The notes below the pieces were generated by a model. It saw only the letters and a list, made by a program, of their open reading frames with translations. It made no database searches and was not told the origin of the DNA. Of a stretch of DNA of 64,000 nucleotides, positions 32,694-42,032 are shown one piece after another. The stretch comes from Caenispirillum bisanense. Lineage in GTDB: Bacteria > Pseudomonadota > Alphaproteobacteria > Rhodospirillales > Rhodospirillaceae. The stretch lies in assembly GCF_900230255.1 (NCBI RefSeq), contig NZ_OCNJ01000002.1, forward strand, positions 545,223 through 609,222. Reading direction: 5' to 3'. Positions within the stretch are counted from its first letter, which is position 1. Each line of letters begins with the position of its first letter. The position numbers and the translations under genes were made by a program.

Positions 32694-32799
32694 GGTCGTT
32701 TCCTCGATCTCGGCAATTCCCGGCATCCCCCGGGTGCCAGAACAGTAACAATCCGGCAAAGCTCAGGCCATTGGAAAAAATAAGCTTTCGCAGCCGCCC

Positions 32800-33624
32800 T
32801 CAGCCCTGGGGGCGCACCCCGCAGGCGGCGGCCTCGCGGCCGGCGTGGGGCGACAGGTCGGTGATGGTGGGCGCGTCGCCGCACAGCGGGCAGCCGGGGT
32901 CGCGCGGCACGCGGACGGTGCGGAACTCGGCGCCGAGCGCGTCCCAGATGAGCAAGCGCCCGGCCATGGAGGTGCCGACGCCGAGGATCTCCTTCAGCAC
33001 CTCGGTCGCCTGTAGCGAGCCGATCACGCCCGGCACGGCCCCCAGCACGCCGGCCTGGGCGCAGGTGGGGGCGGAGCCGGGCGGCGGCACGTCGCCGTAG
33101 ATGCAGCGGTAGCACGGTCCGCCGCGGTGGGTGGCGAAGGTGGTCAGCTGGCCGTCGAACCGCAGGATGGCGCCGGAGACCAGCGTCTTGCCGGCGAAGT
33201 GGCAAGCGTCGTTGACCAGGAAGCGCGTCTCGAAGTTGTCGGAGCCGTCGGCGACGATGTCGTAGGCGCCCACCAGCTCCAGCGCGTTCCCGGCGGTGAG
33301 GCGGCAGCGGTGCTCGACCACGGTGACGTCGGGGTTGAGCGCCCGCATGCGCATCGCCGCGCTCTCTACCTTCGGGCGGCCGAGGGTGGTGGTGTCGTGG
33401 GCGATCTGGCGCTGCAGGTTGGAGGGGTCGACGGTGTCGTCGTCGACGATGCCGATGGTGCCGACGCCCGCCGCCGCCAGGTAAAGCCCGAGCGGCGAGC
33501 CCAGCCCGCCGGCGCCGATGAGCAGCACGCGGGCATCCAGCAGCGCCTGCTGGCCGGTGCCGCCGACCTCCTTAAGGATGATGTGGCGGGCGTAGCGGTG
33601 GATCTGGTCTTCGCTGAAGGTCAC
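32800..33624 (-). CDS. moeB: Molybdopterin-synthase/ThiS adenylyltransferase MoeB
   Basis: A 274-residue E1-like enzyme that adenylates the C-terminal Gly of MoaD (or ThiS-type carriers). Motifs: ATP loop LLIGAGGLGSPLGLYLAAAGVG, DDDTVDPSNLQRQI, DGSDNFETRFLVNDAC, and Zn-binding pairs CYRC and CPLC. The GTG at 33624 is preferred over an ATG 33 bases upstream because GAGGA lies about nine bases before it. It is divergent from the HisN-like gene. No rhodanese domain follows, so this is the short MoeB form. Confidence 0.92.
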   Translation of the reverse strand: MTFSEDQIHRYARHIILKEVGGTGQQALLDARVLLIGAGGLGSPLGLYLAAAGVGTIGIVDDDTVDPSNLQRQIAHDTTTLGRPKVESAAMRMRALNPDVTVVEHRCRLTAGNALELVGAYDIVADGSDNFETRFLVNDACHFAGKTLVSGAILRFDGQLTTFATHRGGPCYRCIYGDVPPPGSAPTCAQAGVLGAVPGVIGSLQATEVLKEILGVGTSMAGRLLIWDALGAEFRTVRVPRDPGCPLCGDAPTITDLSPHAGREAAACGVRPQG

Positions 33625-33801
33625 GGCGTCTCGTCCTCGTCGCGGTCCGGCGCCCATGTAACGCCGGGGCGGGGCCGCCTGTCCAGGGCCACCCGTCGTC
33701 GCCCGGCGGGGACGCACGCCCTTGTTCCCGTTGACCGCGCCCGCGCCGCCCTGTACCGACTGGGGCAGCGATCCAACCCCTGCCGCCGAGGTGCCCGCGC
33801 C

Positions 33802-34599
33802 ATGACCGTCAGCTCGCTCAGCTCCCCCGCCGTGCCCGCCGAGCTTCTGGCGCTGGCCAACCGGCTGGCCGACACCAGCGGCGCCGTCATCCGCCAGTAC
33901 TTCCGCACGCCGGTGGCGGTCGATGACAAGTCGGACGCGAGCCCCGTCACCATCGCCGACCGCGGCGCCGAGGAAGCCATCCGCGCCGTGCTGGCCGAGG
34001 TGGTGCCCGACCACGGCATCATCGGCGAGGAATTCGGCCGCGCCAACGAGGGGGCGGAGCTGGTGTGGGTGCTCGACCCCATCGACGGCACCAAGGCCTT
34101 CATCAGCGGCAAGCCGAGCTTCGGCACCCTCGTCGCCCTGCTGAAGGACGGCCGCCCTTGGCTCGGCGTCATCGACCAGCCGATCACCGGCGAGCGCTGG
34201 ATCGGCGCCGCCGGCCACGGCACCACGCTGGCCGGCAAGGCGCTGAGGACGCGGCCCTGCGCCGATCTCGCCCAGGCGACGCTCTATGCGACGGCTCCGG
34301 AGATGTTCAAGGGCGACGACTGGACGGCCTTCCAGCGGCTGTATCAGTCGGTGAAGCTGCCGCGCTACGGCTCCGACTGCTACGCCTACGGCCTCTTGGC
34401 GCTGGGCTTCGTGGATCTGGTGTGCGAGGCGGACCTCAAGGTCTACGACTGGGCCGCCGTGGTGCCGGTGATCGAGCAGGCCGGCGGCATCGTCACCGAC
34501 TGGCAGGGCCGGCCGCTGACGCCCGACTCCGACGGCCGCGTCCTCGCCGCCGGCGACGCCCGCCTGCACGCGGCGGCGCTGGAACGGCTGGCGGGGTAA
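33802..34599 (+). CDS. Inositol-monophosphatase-family phosphatase, HisN-like histidinol phosphatase
   Basis: A 265-residue Mg2+-dependent phosphatase. The metal motifs are IGEEFG (Glu), DPIDGTKAF (Asp92) and YDWAAVVPVIEQAGG. The overall pattern (KSDASPVTIADRGAEEAIR, ISGKPSFGTLVALL) is closest to the HisN-type histidinol-phosphate phosphatases common in alphaproteobacteria and actinobacteria, but inositol-1-phosphatase or 3'-phosphoadenosine phosphatase activity cannot be excluded. It reads as a single gene between a divergent moeB and the yej operon. Confidence 0.88.
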   Translation: MTVSSLSSPAVPAELLALANRLADTSGAVIRQYFRTPVAVDDKSDASPVTIADRGAEEAIRAVLAEVVPDHGIIGEEFGRANEGAELVWVLDPIDGTKAFISGKPSFGTLVALLKDGRPWLGVIDQPITGERWIGAAGHGTTLAGKALRTRPCADLAQATLYATAPEMFKGDDWTAFQRLYQSVKLPRYGSDCYAYGLLALGFVDLVCEADLKVYDWAAVVPVIEQAGGIVTDWQGRPLTPDSDGRVLAAGDARLHAAALERLAG

Positions 34600-34700
34600 C
34601 TCCCTTCCTTCCTTCTTCCGAACGGCGGTTCTTCCGGCGGCGTTGTCCCTGGGAACCGGTCGAAAAATGGCACCAGCGGCTTGCGCCAGCCGCCGCGGGG

Positions 34701-34736
34701 ACCCACTATCCCCTTATCCCATAAGGGTCAGTGGGT
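34701..34736 (+). promoter_or_regulatory. Two-tier hairpin immediately upstream of the yejA ribosome site
   Basis: An inner stem CCCTTAT/ATAAGGG (34711-34717 with 34721-34727, three-base loop) is nested in an outer stem ACCCACT/AGTGGGT (34701-34707 with 34730-34736), separated by small bulges of three and two bases. The ribosome site AGGGAGGG begins seven bases after it, and the yejA start follows. It could be a DNA operator or an RNA hairpin affecting translation; there is no T-run for termination. Confidence 0.5.
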
Positions 34737-34755
34737 TCCGTCAGGGAGGGACGTC

Positions 34756-36687
34756 TTGCACCGCATGCTCCGCCGCCTCGTGTTCGCCGCCGTGGCCACC
34801 GCCGGGTTCGCTTCGGCCGCCGCCGCCCAGGACAAGGCGCAGGAGACGCCGCAACTTCCTGACATCGCCGCCGTCGAGCCCGTGGTCGGCGTCGCCATGC
34901 ACGGCGAGCCGCGCTATACCCACGGCTTCCCCCATTTCGACTACGTGAACCCGAACGCCCCCAAGGGCGGCGAGATGCGGCTGTTCACCACCGGCACCTT
35001 CGACACCTTCAACCCCTACATCACCAAGGGCACGCCGGCGGCCGGCGTCAGCATGATCTACGACACGCTGCTCGCGCCCGCCGAGGACGAGCCCTTCAGC
35101 GAGTACGGCCAGATCGCCGAGACGATCCAGATGCCGGAAGACCGCAGCTGGGTGGCGTTCAACCTGAACCCGAAGGCCCGCTTCCACGACGGTGAGCCCA
35201 TCACGCCGGAAGACGTCGTCTGGACGTTCCGCTTCCTCACCGAGAAGGGCGACCCGCTCTACCGCTTCTACTACGCCACCGTGAAGGACGTGGTGAAGAC
35301 CGGCGAGCACCAGGTGACCTTCCTGTTCGACGGCACCGCCAACCGCGAGCTGCCGCTCATCCTCGGCCAGCTGCCGGTGATGCCCAAGCACTACTGGGAG
35401 AAGGAGGGCAACGACCCGACGGCGACCACCCTGACGCCGCCGCTCGGCTCCGGCCCCTATCGCATCGGCGCCTTCGAGCCCGGCCGCTACATCACCTTCG
35501 AGCGGGTGGACGACTACTGGGGCAAGGACCTGCCGGTGAACGTCGGGCGCTACAACGTCGACCGCATCCGCTACGACTACTACCGCGACCGCACCGTGGC
35601 GCTGGAGGGCTTCAAGGCCGGCGCCTACGACCTGCGGGTGGAGAACTCGGCCAAGAACTGGTCCGTCGGCTACGACTTCCCGGCCTTCCACCAGGGGCTG
35701 GTGAAGAAGGAGACCTTCGACAACGACCTGCCGTCGGGCATGCAGGGCTACGTCATGAACATGCGCCGGCCGGTGTTCCAGAACCCGCTGGTGCGCGAGG
35801 CGCTGGCCTACGCCTTCAATTTCGAGTGGACCAACGCGACGCTGTTCTACGGCCTCTACGCCCGCACCAACAGCTACTTCGACAACTCCGAGCTGGCGGC
35901 CGAAGGCTTGCCGTCGCCGGAGGAACTGGAGATCCTGGAGCCGCTGCGGGCGCAACTGCCCGAGCGCGTCTTCACCGAGGTCTACACGCCGCCCAAGGGC
36001 GACGAGTCCGGCAACATCCGCGACAACCTGCGCACCGCCTTCGGCCTGTTGCAGAAGGCCGGCTACGAGGTCGACCCCAAGACCCGCAAGATGGTGAACA
36101 AGGAGACGGGCAAGCCGCTCGCCTTCGAGATCCTGCTGGTCGACCCGACCTTCGAGCGCGTGTCGCTGCCCTTCGTGGAGAACCTCAAGACGCTCGGCAT
36201 CGACGCCACGGTGCGCACGGTGGATACGGCGCAATACGTCAACCGCATGCGCGACTTCGACTTCGACATGGCGACCAGCATCTGGGGGCAGTCGCTGTCG
36301 CCGGGCAACGAGCAGCGCGAGTTCTGGGGCAGCCAGGCCGCCAGCCAGCCGGGCAGCCGCAACTATGCCGGCGTGCAGGACCCGGCCGTCGACCGCCTCA
36401 TCGAGCAGGTGGTGCAGGCGCCCGACCGCGAGTCGCTGGTGACGCGGGTGCGGGCGCTCGACCGTGTGCTGCAGTGGAAGCACCTCGTCATCCCGCACTG
36501 GCACAGCCCGGTGCAGCGCATCGCCTTCTGGGACAAGTTCGGCTACCCCGAGGCGCGGCCCATGCGCGGCATCGACCTGATGTCGTGGTGGGTGGTGCCC
36601 GAGAAGGACGGCCGCGTCGCCGCCGAGCAGAAGAAGGAAGCGGACAAGGCGCCCGATCCGGCCGCCGCCGCTCCCGCGGCGCAGTAA
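34756..36687 (+). CDS. yejA: Oligopeptide/microcin C ABC transporter substrate-binding protein YejA
   Basis: A 643-residue periplasmic protein of the SBP_bac_5 family (about 600-620 in most YejA). A signal peptide ends near residue 20 (ASAAAAQ). Patterns include VGVAMHGEPRYTHGFPHFDYVNPNAPKGG, the YejA hallmark, GSGPYRIGAFEPGRYITFERVDDYWG and SIWGQSLSPGNEQREFWGS. TTG 34756 is preferred because AGGGAGG lies about six bases before it; ATG 34765 is the alternative. It binds peptides, in E. coli including the antibiotic microcin C, for YejBEF. A Pro/Ala/Lys tail ends the protein. Confidence 0.93.
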   Translation: MHRMLRRLVFAAVATAGFASAAAAQDKAQETPQLPDIAAVEPVVGVAMHGEPRYTHGFPHFDYVNPNAPKGGEMRLFTTGTFDTFNPYITKGTPAAGVSMIYDTLLAPAEDEPFSEYGQIAETIQMPEDRSWVAFNLNPKARFHDGEPITPEDVVWTFRFLTEKGDPLYRFYYATVKDVVKTGEHQVTFLFDGTANRELPLILGQLPVMPKHYWEKEGNDPTATTLTPPLGSGPYRIGAFEPGRYITFERVDDYWGKDLPVNVGRYNVDRIRYDYYRDRTVALEGFKAGAYDLRVENSAKNWSVGYDFPAFHQGLVKKETFDNDLPSGMQGYVMNMRRPVFQNPLVREALAYAFNFEWTNATLFYGLYARTNSYFDNSELAAEGLPSPEELEILEPLRAQLPERVFTEVYTPPKGDESGNIRDNLRTAFGLLQKAGYEVDPKTRKMVNKETGKPLAFEILLVDPTFERVSLPFVENLKTLGIDATVRTVDTAQYVNRMRDFDFDMATSIWGQSLSPGNEQREFWGSQAASQPGSRNYAGVQDPAVDRLIEQVVQAPDRESLVTRVRALDRVLQWKHLVIPHWHSPVQRIAFWDKFGYPEARPMRGIDLMSWWVVPEKDGRVAAEQKKEADKAPDPAAAAPAAQ

Positions 36688-36708
36688 GGCGGGGAGCGCA
36701 CAGACTCC

Positions 36709-37812
36709 ATGGTCGCCTACATCGTCCGCCGCCTGCTGCTCATTCCGCTGACGCTGTTCGGGATCATCCTGATCAACTTCGTCATCGTGCAGTTCGCTCC
36801 CGGCGGGCCGGTGGAGCAGATGATCGCCCGCATCCAGGGCACCGGCGTCGAGGCCACCGCCCGCATCACCGGCGGCGGCGGCGAGATGGCGAGCGGGGGC
36901 GGGCAGCAGGGCGACGGCGGCAGCGGCAGCGATTACCGCGGCGCCCAGGGCCTGCCGCCCGAGTTCATCGCCGAGATCGAGAAGCAGTTCGGCTTCGACA
37001 AGCCGGCGCACGAGCGCTTCTGGCTGATGATCAAGAACTACGCCACCTTCGATTTGGGCGAGAGCTATTACCGCGACCGCAGCGTGCTGGAGCTGATCTG
37101 GGAGAAACTGCCGGTCTCGGCCTCCCTCGGCATCTGGTCGACGCTCATCATCTATCTGGTGTCGGTGCCGCTCGGGGTGATGAAGGCGGTGCGCGACGGC
37201 TCGCGGTTCGACACCTGGACGTCGGGCGTGGTCATCGTCGGCTATGCGGTGCCGGCCTTCCTGTTCGCCATCCTGCTGATCGTGCTGTTCGCCGGCGGCC
37301 GCTACTTCGACTGGTTCCCCCTGCGCGGGCTGACGTCGGACGACTGGGCCGACCTGTCGTGGCCCATGCGCATCGTCGACTACTTCTGGCACCTCGCCCT
37401 GCCGGTGACGGCCATGGTCATCGGCGGCTTCGCCGGCCTGACCATGCTGACCAAGAACAGCTTCCTCGAAGAGATCAACAAGCAGTACGTCATCACCGCC
37501 CGCGCCAAGGGCCTCAACGAGCGCCAGGTGCTGTACGGCCACGTCTTCCGCAACGCCATGCTGCTCATCATCGCCGGCTTCCCGGCGGCGTTGGTGACCA
37601 TGCTGTTCACCGGTTCGGTGCTGATCGAGGTGATCTTCTCCCTCGACGGGCTCGGGCTGCTCGGGTTCGAGGCGACCATCAACCGCGACTACCCGGTGAT
37701 GTTCGGCACGCTCTACGTCTTCGGCCTCATCGGCCTGCTGCTCAACCTGGTCAGCGACATCACCTACCACATGGTCGATCCGCGCATCACCTTCGAAGCC
37801 CAGAGCACGTGA
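36709..37812 (+). CDS. yejB: Peptide ABC transporter permease YejB
   Basis: A 367-residue permease with six membrane helices and the BPD_transp_1 domain (EAA-like loop [26 protein letters not shown]). The N-terminus [38 protein letters not shown] is typical of the DppB/OppB class. A Gly/Ser-rich insert (about residues 53-80) separates the first helix from [17 protein letters not shown], the YejB pattern. It starts 21 bases after yejA and is followed by yejE after 11 bases. Confidence 0.95.
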   Translation: MVAYIVRRLLLIPLTLFGIILINFVIVQFAPGGPVEQMIARIQGTGVEATARITGGGGEMASGGGQQGDGGSGSDYRGAQGLPPEFIAEIEKQFGFDKPAHERFWLMIKNYATFDLGESYYRDRSVLELIWEKLPVSASLGIWSTLIIYLVSVPLGVMKAVRDGSRFDTWTSGVVIVGYAVPAFLFAILLIVLFAGGRYFDWFPLRGLTSDDWADLSWPMRIVDYFWHLALPVTAMVIGGFAGLTMLTKNSFLEEINKQYVITARAKGLNERQVLYGHVFRNAMLLIIAGFPAALVTMLFTGSVLIEVIFSLDGLGLLGFEATINRDYPVMFGTLYVFGLIGLLLNLVSDITYHMVDPRITFEAQST

Positions 37813-37823
37813 GGCGCGACCGC

Positions 37824-38861
37824 ATGGCTCTGCTCCCCACCCTCAGCCCCATCACCCGCCGCCGGCTGGCCCGCTTCACGGCCAATCGACGCGGCTTCTG
37901 GTCGCTGTGGATCTTCCTCGTCCTGTTCACGCTCAGCCTGTTCGCCGAGTTCCTCGCCAACGACGAGCCTGTCTTCGTGTGGTACGACGGCAAGGCCCAC
38001 TTCCCGGTCTTCGTGTCCTACCCGGAAACCGAGTTCGGCGGCTTCTTCCCGACCGAAGCCAACTATCAGGACCCGGCGGTGCAGGAGCTGATCGCCGAGA
38101 AGGGCTGGATGGTGTGGCCGCTCATCCCCTTCGACTACCAGTCGTCGGACCGCATGCTCGGCCAGCCGGCACCGAGCGCGCCCGACGCCCGCCACTGGCT
38201 CGGCACCGACGACCAGGGGCGCGACGTCATGGCGCGGCTCATCTACGGCTTCCGCCTGTCGGTGCTGTTCGGGCTGATCCTGACGCTGGTCTCGGCGGTC
38301 ATCGGCATCGTCGCCGGCGCCGTGCAGGGCTACTTCGGCGGCTGGCTCGACCTCATCTTCCAGCGCTTCCTGGAGGTGTGGAGCGGCCTGCCGCAGCTGT
38401 TCATCCTCATCATCCTGTCGAGCGTCATCGCGCCGAGCTTCTGGACGCTGCTCGTCATCCTGTTGCTGTTCTCGTGGACGGCGCTGGTCGGCGTGGTGCG
38501 GGCCGAATTCCTGCGGGCGCGCAACTTCGATTACGTGCGCGCCGCCAAGGCGCTGGGCATGGACGACGCCCGCATCATGGTGCGCCACGTGCTGCCCAAC
38601 GCCATGGTGGCGACGCTGACTTTCGCGCCCTTCATCCTGTCGGGCGCCATCGTCAGCCTGACGGCGCTCGACTTCCTCGGCCTCGGCCTGCCGCCGGGCA
38701 GCCCGTCGCTCGGCGACCTGCTGCGCCAGGGCAAGGAGAACCTGCAGGCGCCGTGGCTCGGCATCACCGGCTTCATGGTGATGGCGGTCATGCTGTCGCT
38801 GCTGGTCTTCGTCGGCGAGGCGGTGCGCGACGCCTTCGACCCGCGCAAACGGGTGGCATGA
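37824..38861 (+). CDS. yejE: Peptide ABC transporter permease YejE
   Basis: A 345-residue permease of the DppC/OppC class. It has the YejE-specific periplasmic insert after helix one (FVWYDGKAHFPVFVSYPETEFGGFFPTEANYQD, LGTDDQGRDVMARLIYGFRLS) and the BPD_transp domain with YVRAAKALGMDDARIMVRHVLPNAM. Six membrane helices are seen. The stop overlaps the start of yejF by four bases. Confidence 0.95.
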   Translation: MALLPTLSPITRRRLARFTANRRGFWSLWIFLVLFTLSLFAEFLANDEPVFVWYDGKAHFPVFVSYPETEFGGFFPTEANYQDPAVQELIAEKGWMVWPLIPFDYQSSDRMLGQPAPSAPDARHWLGTDDQGRDVMARLIYGFRLSVLFGLILTLVSAVIGIVAGAVQGYFGGWLDLIFQRFLEVWSGLPQLFILIILSSVIAPSFWTLLVILLLFSWTALVGVVRAEFLRARNFDYVRAAKALGMDDARIMVRHVLPNAMVATLTFAPFILSGAIVSLTALDFLGLGLPPGSPSLGDLLRQGKENLQAPWLGITGFMVMAVMLSLLVFVGEAVRDAFDPRKRVA

Positions 38862-40468
38862 TGGCGGGCGATCCCATTCTTTCGGTACGCGACCTGCACG
38901 TCGCCTTCGGGCGCGAGGGCGCCCAGGTGAACGCCGTGCGCGGCGTTTCCTTCGACCTGCACCGGGGGCGCACGCTGGCGCTGGTGGGCGAGTCGGGGTC
39001 CGGCAAGTCGGTGTCGGCGCTGTCGGTGCTGCAACTGCTGCCCTATCCGCTGGCGTGGCATCCCGGCGGCTCCATCAGGATGGAGGACACCGAACTGCTC
39101 GGCGCCTCCGACCGGGTGCTGCGCACGGTGCGCGGCAACCGCATCGCCATGGTGTTCCAGGAGCCCATGACGTCGCTCAACCCGCTGCACAACATCGAGA
39201 GGCAGATCGGCGAGATCCTGGCCATCCACAAGGGGCTGACGGGCGGCGCGGCGCGGGCGCGCATCCTGGAACTGCTGGACCTGGTCGGCCTGCGCAACGC
39301 CGAGAGCCGCCTGAACGCCCTGCCGCACGAGCTGTCGGGCGGCCAGCGCCAGCGCGTGATGATCGCCATGGCGCTCGCCAACGAGCCCGACGTGCTCATC
39401 GCCGACGAGCCGACGACGGCGCTCGACGTCACCATCCAGGCGCAGATCCTGAAGCTGCTGAAGGATCTTCAGGCCCGCTTCGGCATGGCCATCCTGTTCA
39501 TCACCCACGACCTGACGGTGGTGCGCAAGATGGCCGACGACGTCTGCGTCATGAAGGACGGCGAGGTGGTGGAACGCGGCCCCGTCGCCGACGTGCTGGA
39601 ACGGCCGCAGCACCCCTATACCCGCATGCTCATGGCCGCCGAGCCCAAGGGTGCCCCGCCGCGCCCGCCGGTGGACGCGCCGGAGGTAATGGCGGCCGAC
39701 GACCTGAAGGTCTGGTTCCCCATCAAGAAGGGCATCATCCGCCGCACCGTCGACCACGTGAAGGCGGTGGACGGGGTGACGGTGGCGGTGCGCGAGGGCC
39801 AGACGGTGGGCGTGGTCGGCGAGTCCGGGTCGGGCAAGACGACGCTCGCGCTCGGCCTGTTGCGGCTCATCGGGTCCATGGGGCCGATCCGTTTCCAGGG
39901 CGAGCGCATCGACGAGCTGCCGCGCCGCCGCCTGCGGCCCCTGCGGCGCGAGATGCAGGTGGTGTTCCAGGACCCCTACGGCTCCCTGAGCCCGCGCATG
40001 TCGGTGGCGCAGATCGTCGGCGAGGGGCTGGAACTGCACGGCATCGGCGCCGACGAGGCCGACCGCGACCGCCTGGTGGCCGAGGCGCTGCGCGAGGTCG
40101 GGCTCGACCCCGAGACCCGCAACCGCTACCCGCACGAGTTCTCCGGCGGTCAGCGCCAGCGCATTGCCATCGCCCGCGCGCTCGCGCTGAAGCCGCGCTT
40201 CATGGTGCTGGACGAGCCGACCTCGGCGCTCGACGTCTCGGTGCAGGCGCAGATCGTCGACCTGTTGCGCGACATCCAGGCGCGCCACCGCCTCGCCTAC
40301 CTGTTCATCAGCCACGACCTGCGGGTGGTGCGGGCGCTGGCCGACACCATCCTGGTGATGAAGGACGGCCACGTGGTGGAAGCCGGCCCCGCCGACCGCA
40401 TCTTCGAGGCGCCGGAGCAGGACTACACCCGCGCCCTCATCAAGGCGGCCTTCGCGCTGGAGCTTTGA
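38858..40468 (+). CDS. yejF: Peptide ABC transporter ATP-binding protein YejF (double ATPase)
   Basis: A 536-residue protein with two ABC ATPase domains. The first has Walker A GESGSGKS, signature LSGGQRQR and Walker B VLIADEPT; the second has GESGSGKT, FSGGQRQR and MVLDEPT. Each is followed by an oligopeptide-binding-type C-terminal stretch (PYTRMLMAAEPKG, DYTRALIKAAF). It drives YejBE. The start is ATG 38858, overlapping yejE; a second ATG immediately follows and is equally possible. yejABEF forms one operon. Confidence 0.96.
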   Translation: MMAGDPILSVRDLHVAFGREGAQVNAVRGVSFDLHRGRTLALVGESGSGKSVSALSVLQLLPYPLAWHPGGSIRMEDTELLGASDRVLRTVRGNRIAMVFQEPMTSLNPLHNIERQIGEILAIHKGLTGGAARARILELLDLVGLRNAESRLNALPHELSGGQRQRVMIAMALANEPDVLIADEPTTALDVTIQAQILKLLKDLQARFGMAILFITHDLTVVRKMADDVCVMKDGEVVERGPVADVLERPQHPYTRMLMAAEPKGAPPRPPVDAPEVMAADDLKVWFPIKKGIIRRTVDHVKAVDGVTVAVREGQTVGVVGESGSGKTTLALGLLRLIGSMGPIRFQGERIDELPRRRLRPLRREMQVVFQDPYGSLSPRMSVAQIVGEGLELHGIGADEADRDRLVAEALREVGLDPETRNRYPHEFSGGQRQRIAIARALALKPRFMVLDEPTSALDVSVQAQIVDLLRDIQARHRLAYLFISHDLRVVRALADTILVMKDGHVVEAGPADRIFEAPEQDYTRALIKAAFALEL

Positions 40469-40500
40469 CCCCTCGTCCTTCCTCCATCGGAGCCGACACC

Positions 40501-40914
40501 GTGACGGCAGGCGGCGACGGCGATTCCGTCGTTTACTATCACGGCACGCGCGCGGACCTGCGCCCGGGCGATCTCATCGGGCCGGGCAACCGGTCCAACT
40601 ACGGCGCCCGCAAGGCGGCCTCGTGGGTGTATCTGACGGCGACGCTGGACGCCGCCATCTGGGGCGCCGAACTGGCGCAAGGGGAGGGGCGGCAGCGGAT
40701 CTACATCGTCGAGCCGACCGGGCCCATCGAGGACGACCCGAACCTGACCGACAAGAAGTTCCCCGGCAACCCGACCAAGTCCTACCGATCCCGCGAGCCC
40801 TTGCGCATCGTCGGCGAGGTCGCCGAGTGGCAGGGCCATCCGCCCGAGCGGGTGCAGGCGATGAAGGATCATATCGAGGAGCTGAAGCGGCAGGGCATCG
40901 AGGCGATCGACTGA
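40501..40914 (+). CDS. arr: NAD+-dependent rifampin ADP-ribosyltransferase (Arr)
   Basis: A 137-residue protein with the Arr-family hallmarks: YYHGTRADLRPGDLI with the catalytic-site His, NRSNYG, WVYLTATLDAAIWGAELA, IYIVEPTGPIEDDPNLTDKKFPGNPT and the SYR-REPLRIVG end. Arr transfers ADP-ribose from NAD+ to the C23 hydroxyl of rifampin, giving resistance. The length is standard (about 135-150). The GTG start 40501 lies 32 bases after yejF; transcription may continue from the yej operon. Activity is predicted from motifs, not shown. Confidence 0.93.
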   Translation: MTAGGDGDSVVYYHGTRADLRPGDLIGPGNRSNYGARKAASWVYLTATLDAAIWGAELAQGEGRQRIYIVEPTGPIEDDPNLTDKKFPGNPTKSYRSREPLRIVGEVAEWQGHPPERVQAMKDHIEELKRQGIEAID

Positions 40915-40972
40915 AGCGGGGGGATCGAAGCGGCTCTTGCCGCGGCGGCGGCGCGCCCGCATCATGCGGGCC

Positions 40973-41893
40973 ATGAGCTCCCGCCCCGACGCCCCCGCCG
41001 CGCCCGCCGCCACCCCTGCCTCGCCGCCGCTGTTCGTGCGGGCGATGCCGGTTCTGTTCGTGCTGCTGTGGTCGACGGGGTTCATCGGCGCCAAGTTCGG
41101 CCTGCCCTACGCCGAGCCCTTCACCTTCCTGTTCATCCGCTTCGCCGCCGTACTGGTGCTGCTGGCGCCGCTGGCGGTGGCGGCGCGCGGCGGCTGGACC
41201 GGCTGGCGCGCCGCCGGCCACCAGCTGGTGACCGGCGCCCTGGTGCACGGCGTCTACCTCGGCGGCGTGTTCTGGGCCATCGAGCAGGGCCTGTCGGCCG
41301 GCGTCGCGGCGCTGGTGGTGGGCGTGCAGCCGCTGCTGACGGCGGTCGCCGTCGGGCCGCTGCTGGGCGAGCGGGTGACCGGGCGCCAGTGGCTCGGCTT
41401 GGTGCTCGGCCTCGGCGGCGTCGGCATGGTGGTGGGCGAGAAGCTGGTCGGCACCGGCGTCGGGGCGCTCGATCCGGTGGCGCTGGTGGGGGCGGTGCTG
41501 GCGCTGCTCGGCATCACCGCCGGCACGCTCTACCAGAAGCGCTTCGGCGGCGGCATCGACCTGCGGCTCGGCACCTTCATCCAGTATGTGGCCGCCGCCG
41601 CGGTGGTGGGCGTCGCCGCCCTGGCGGTGGAGACGCGCGCGGTGCAGTGGACCGGCGAGTTCGTCTTCGCGCTCGGCTGGCTGGTGGTGGTGCTGTCACT
41701 CGGCGCCATCAGCCTGCTCATGATGCTCATCCGCCGCGGCGAGGCCGCCCGCACCGCCAGCCTGTTCTACCTCGTGCCGCCGGTGACGGCGGTGACGGCC
41801 TGGGGCCTGTTCGGCGAGACCCTCGGTCCGGTGGCCCTGGTGGGCATGGGCGTCGCGGTGGCCGGAGTCGCCCTGGTGGTCTCTCGCCGCTGA
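40973..41893 (+). CDS. EamA-family (DMT) transporter
   Basis: A 306-residue membrane protein with ten helices in two EamA repeats. Visible patterns are VLLWSTGFIGAKFGLPYAEPFTFLFIRF in the first repeat and LFYLVPPVTAVTAWGLFGETLGPVALVGMGVAVAGV in the second. It is in the drug/metabolite transporter superfamily and probably exports a small metabolite such as an amino acid. The start at ATG 40973 is chosen over ATG 40964 and a TTG upstream for a compact N-terminus; this is not certain. Confidence 0.9.
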   Translation: MSSRPDAPAAPAATPASPPLFVRAMPVLFVLLWSTGFIGAKFGLPYAEPFTFLFIRFAAVLVLLAPLAVAARGGWTGWRAAGHQLVTGALVHGVYLGGVFWAIEQGLSAGVAALVVGVQPLLTAVAVGPLLGERVTGRQWLGLVLGLGGVGMVVGEKLVGTGVGALDPVALVGAVLALLGITAGTLYQKRFGGGIDLRLGTFIQYVAAAAVVGVAALAVETRAVQWTGEFVFALGWLVVVLSLGAISLLMMLIRRGEAARTASLFYLVPPVTAVTAWGLFGETLGPVALVGMGVAVAGVALVVSRR

Positions 41894-42032
41894 ACGATCG
41901 GGTAATCCTGAATCGACCTATGGATATCTACCCATTCCCTATCCCGAAGAGTAATATCGGCTGTCTGTGTTTTGCCTGAGCGGCGGCCCGGTGTGCGGGC
42001 ACGGGCCGTGCGCGTATGGGGGAGTAGGGGGT

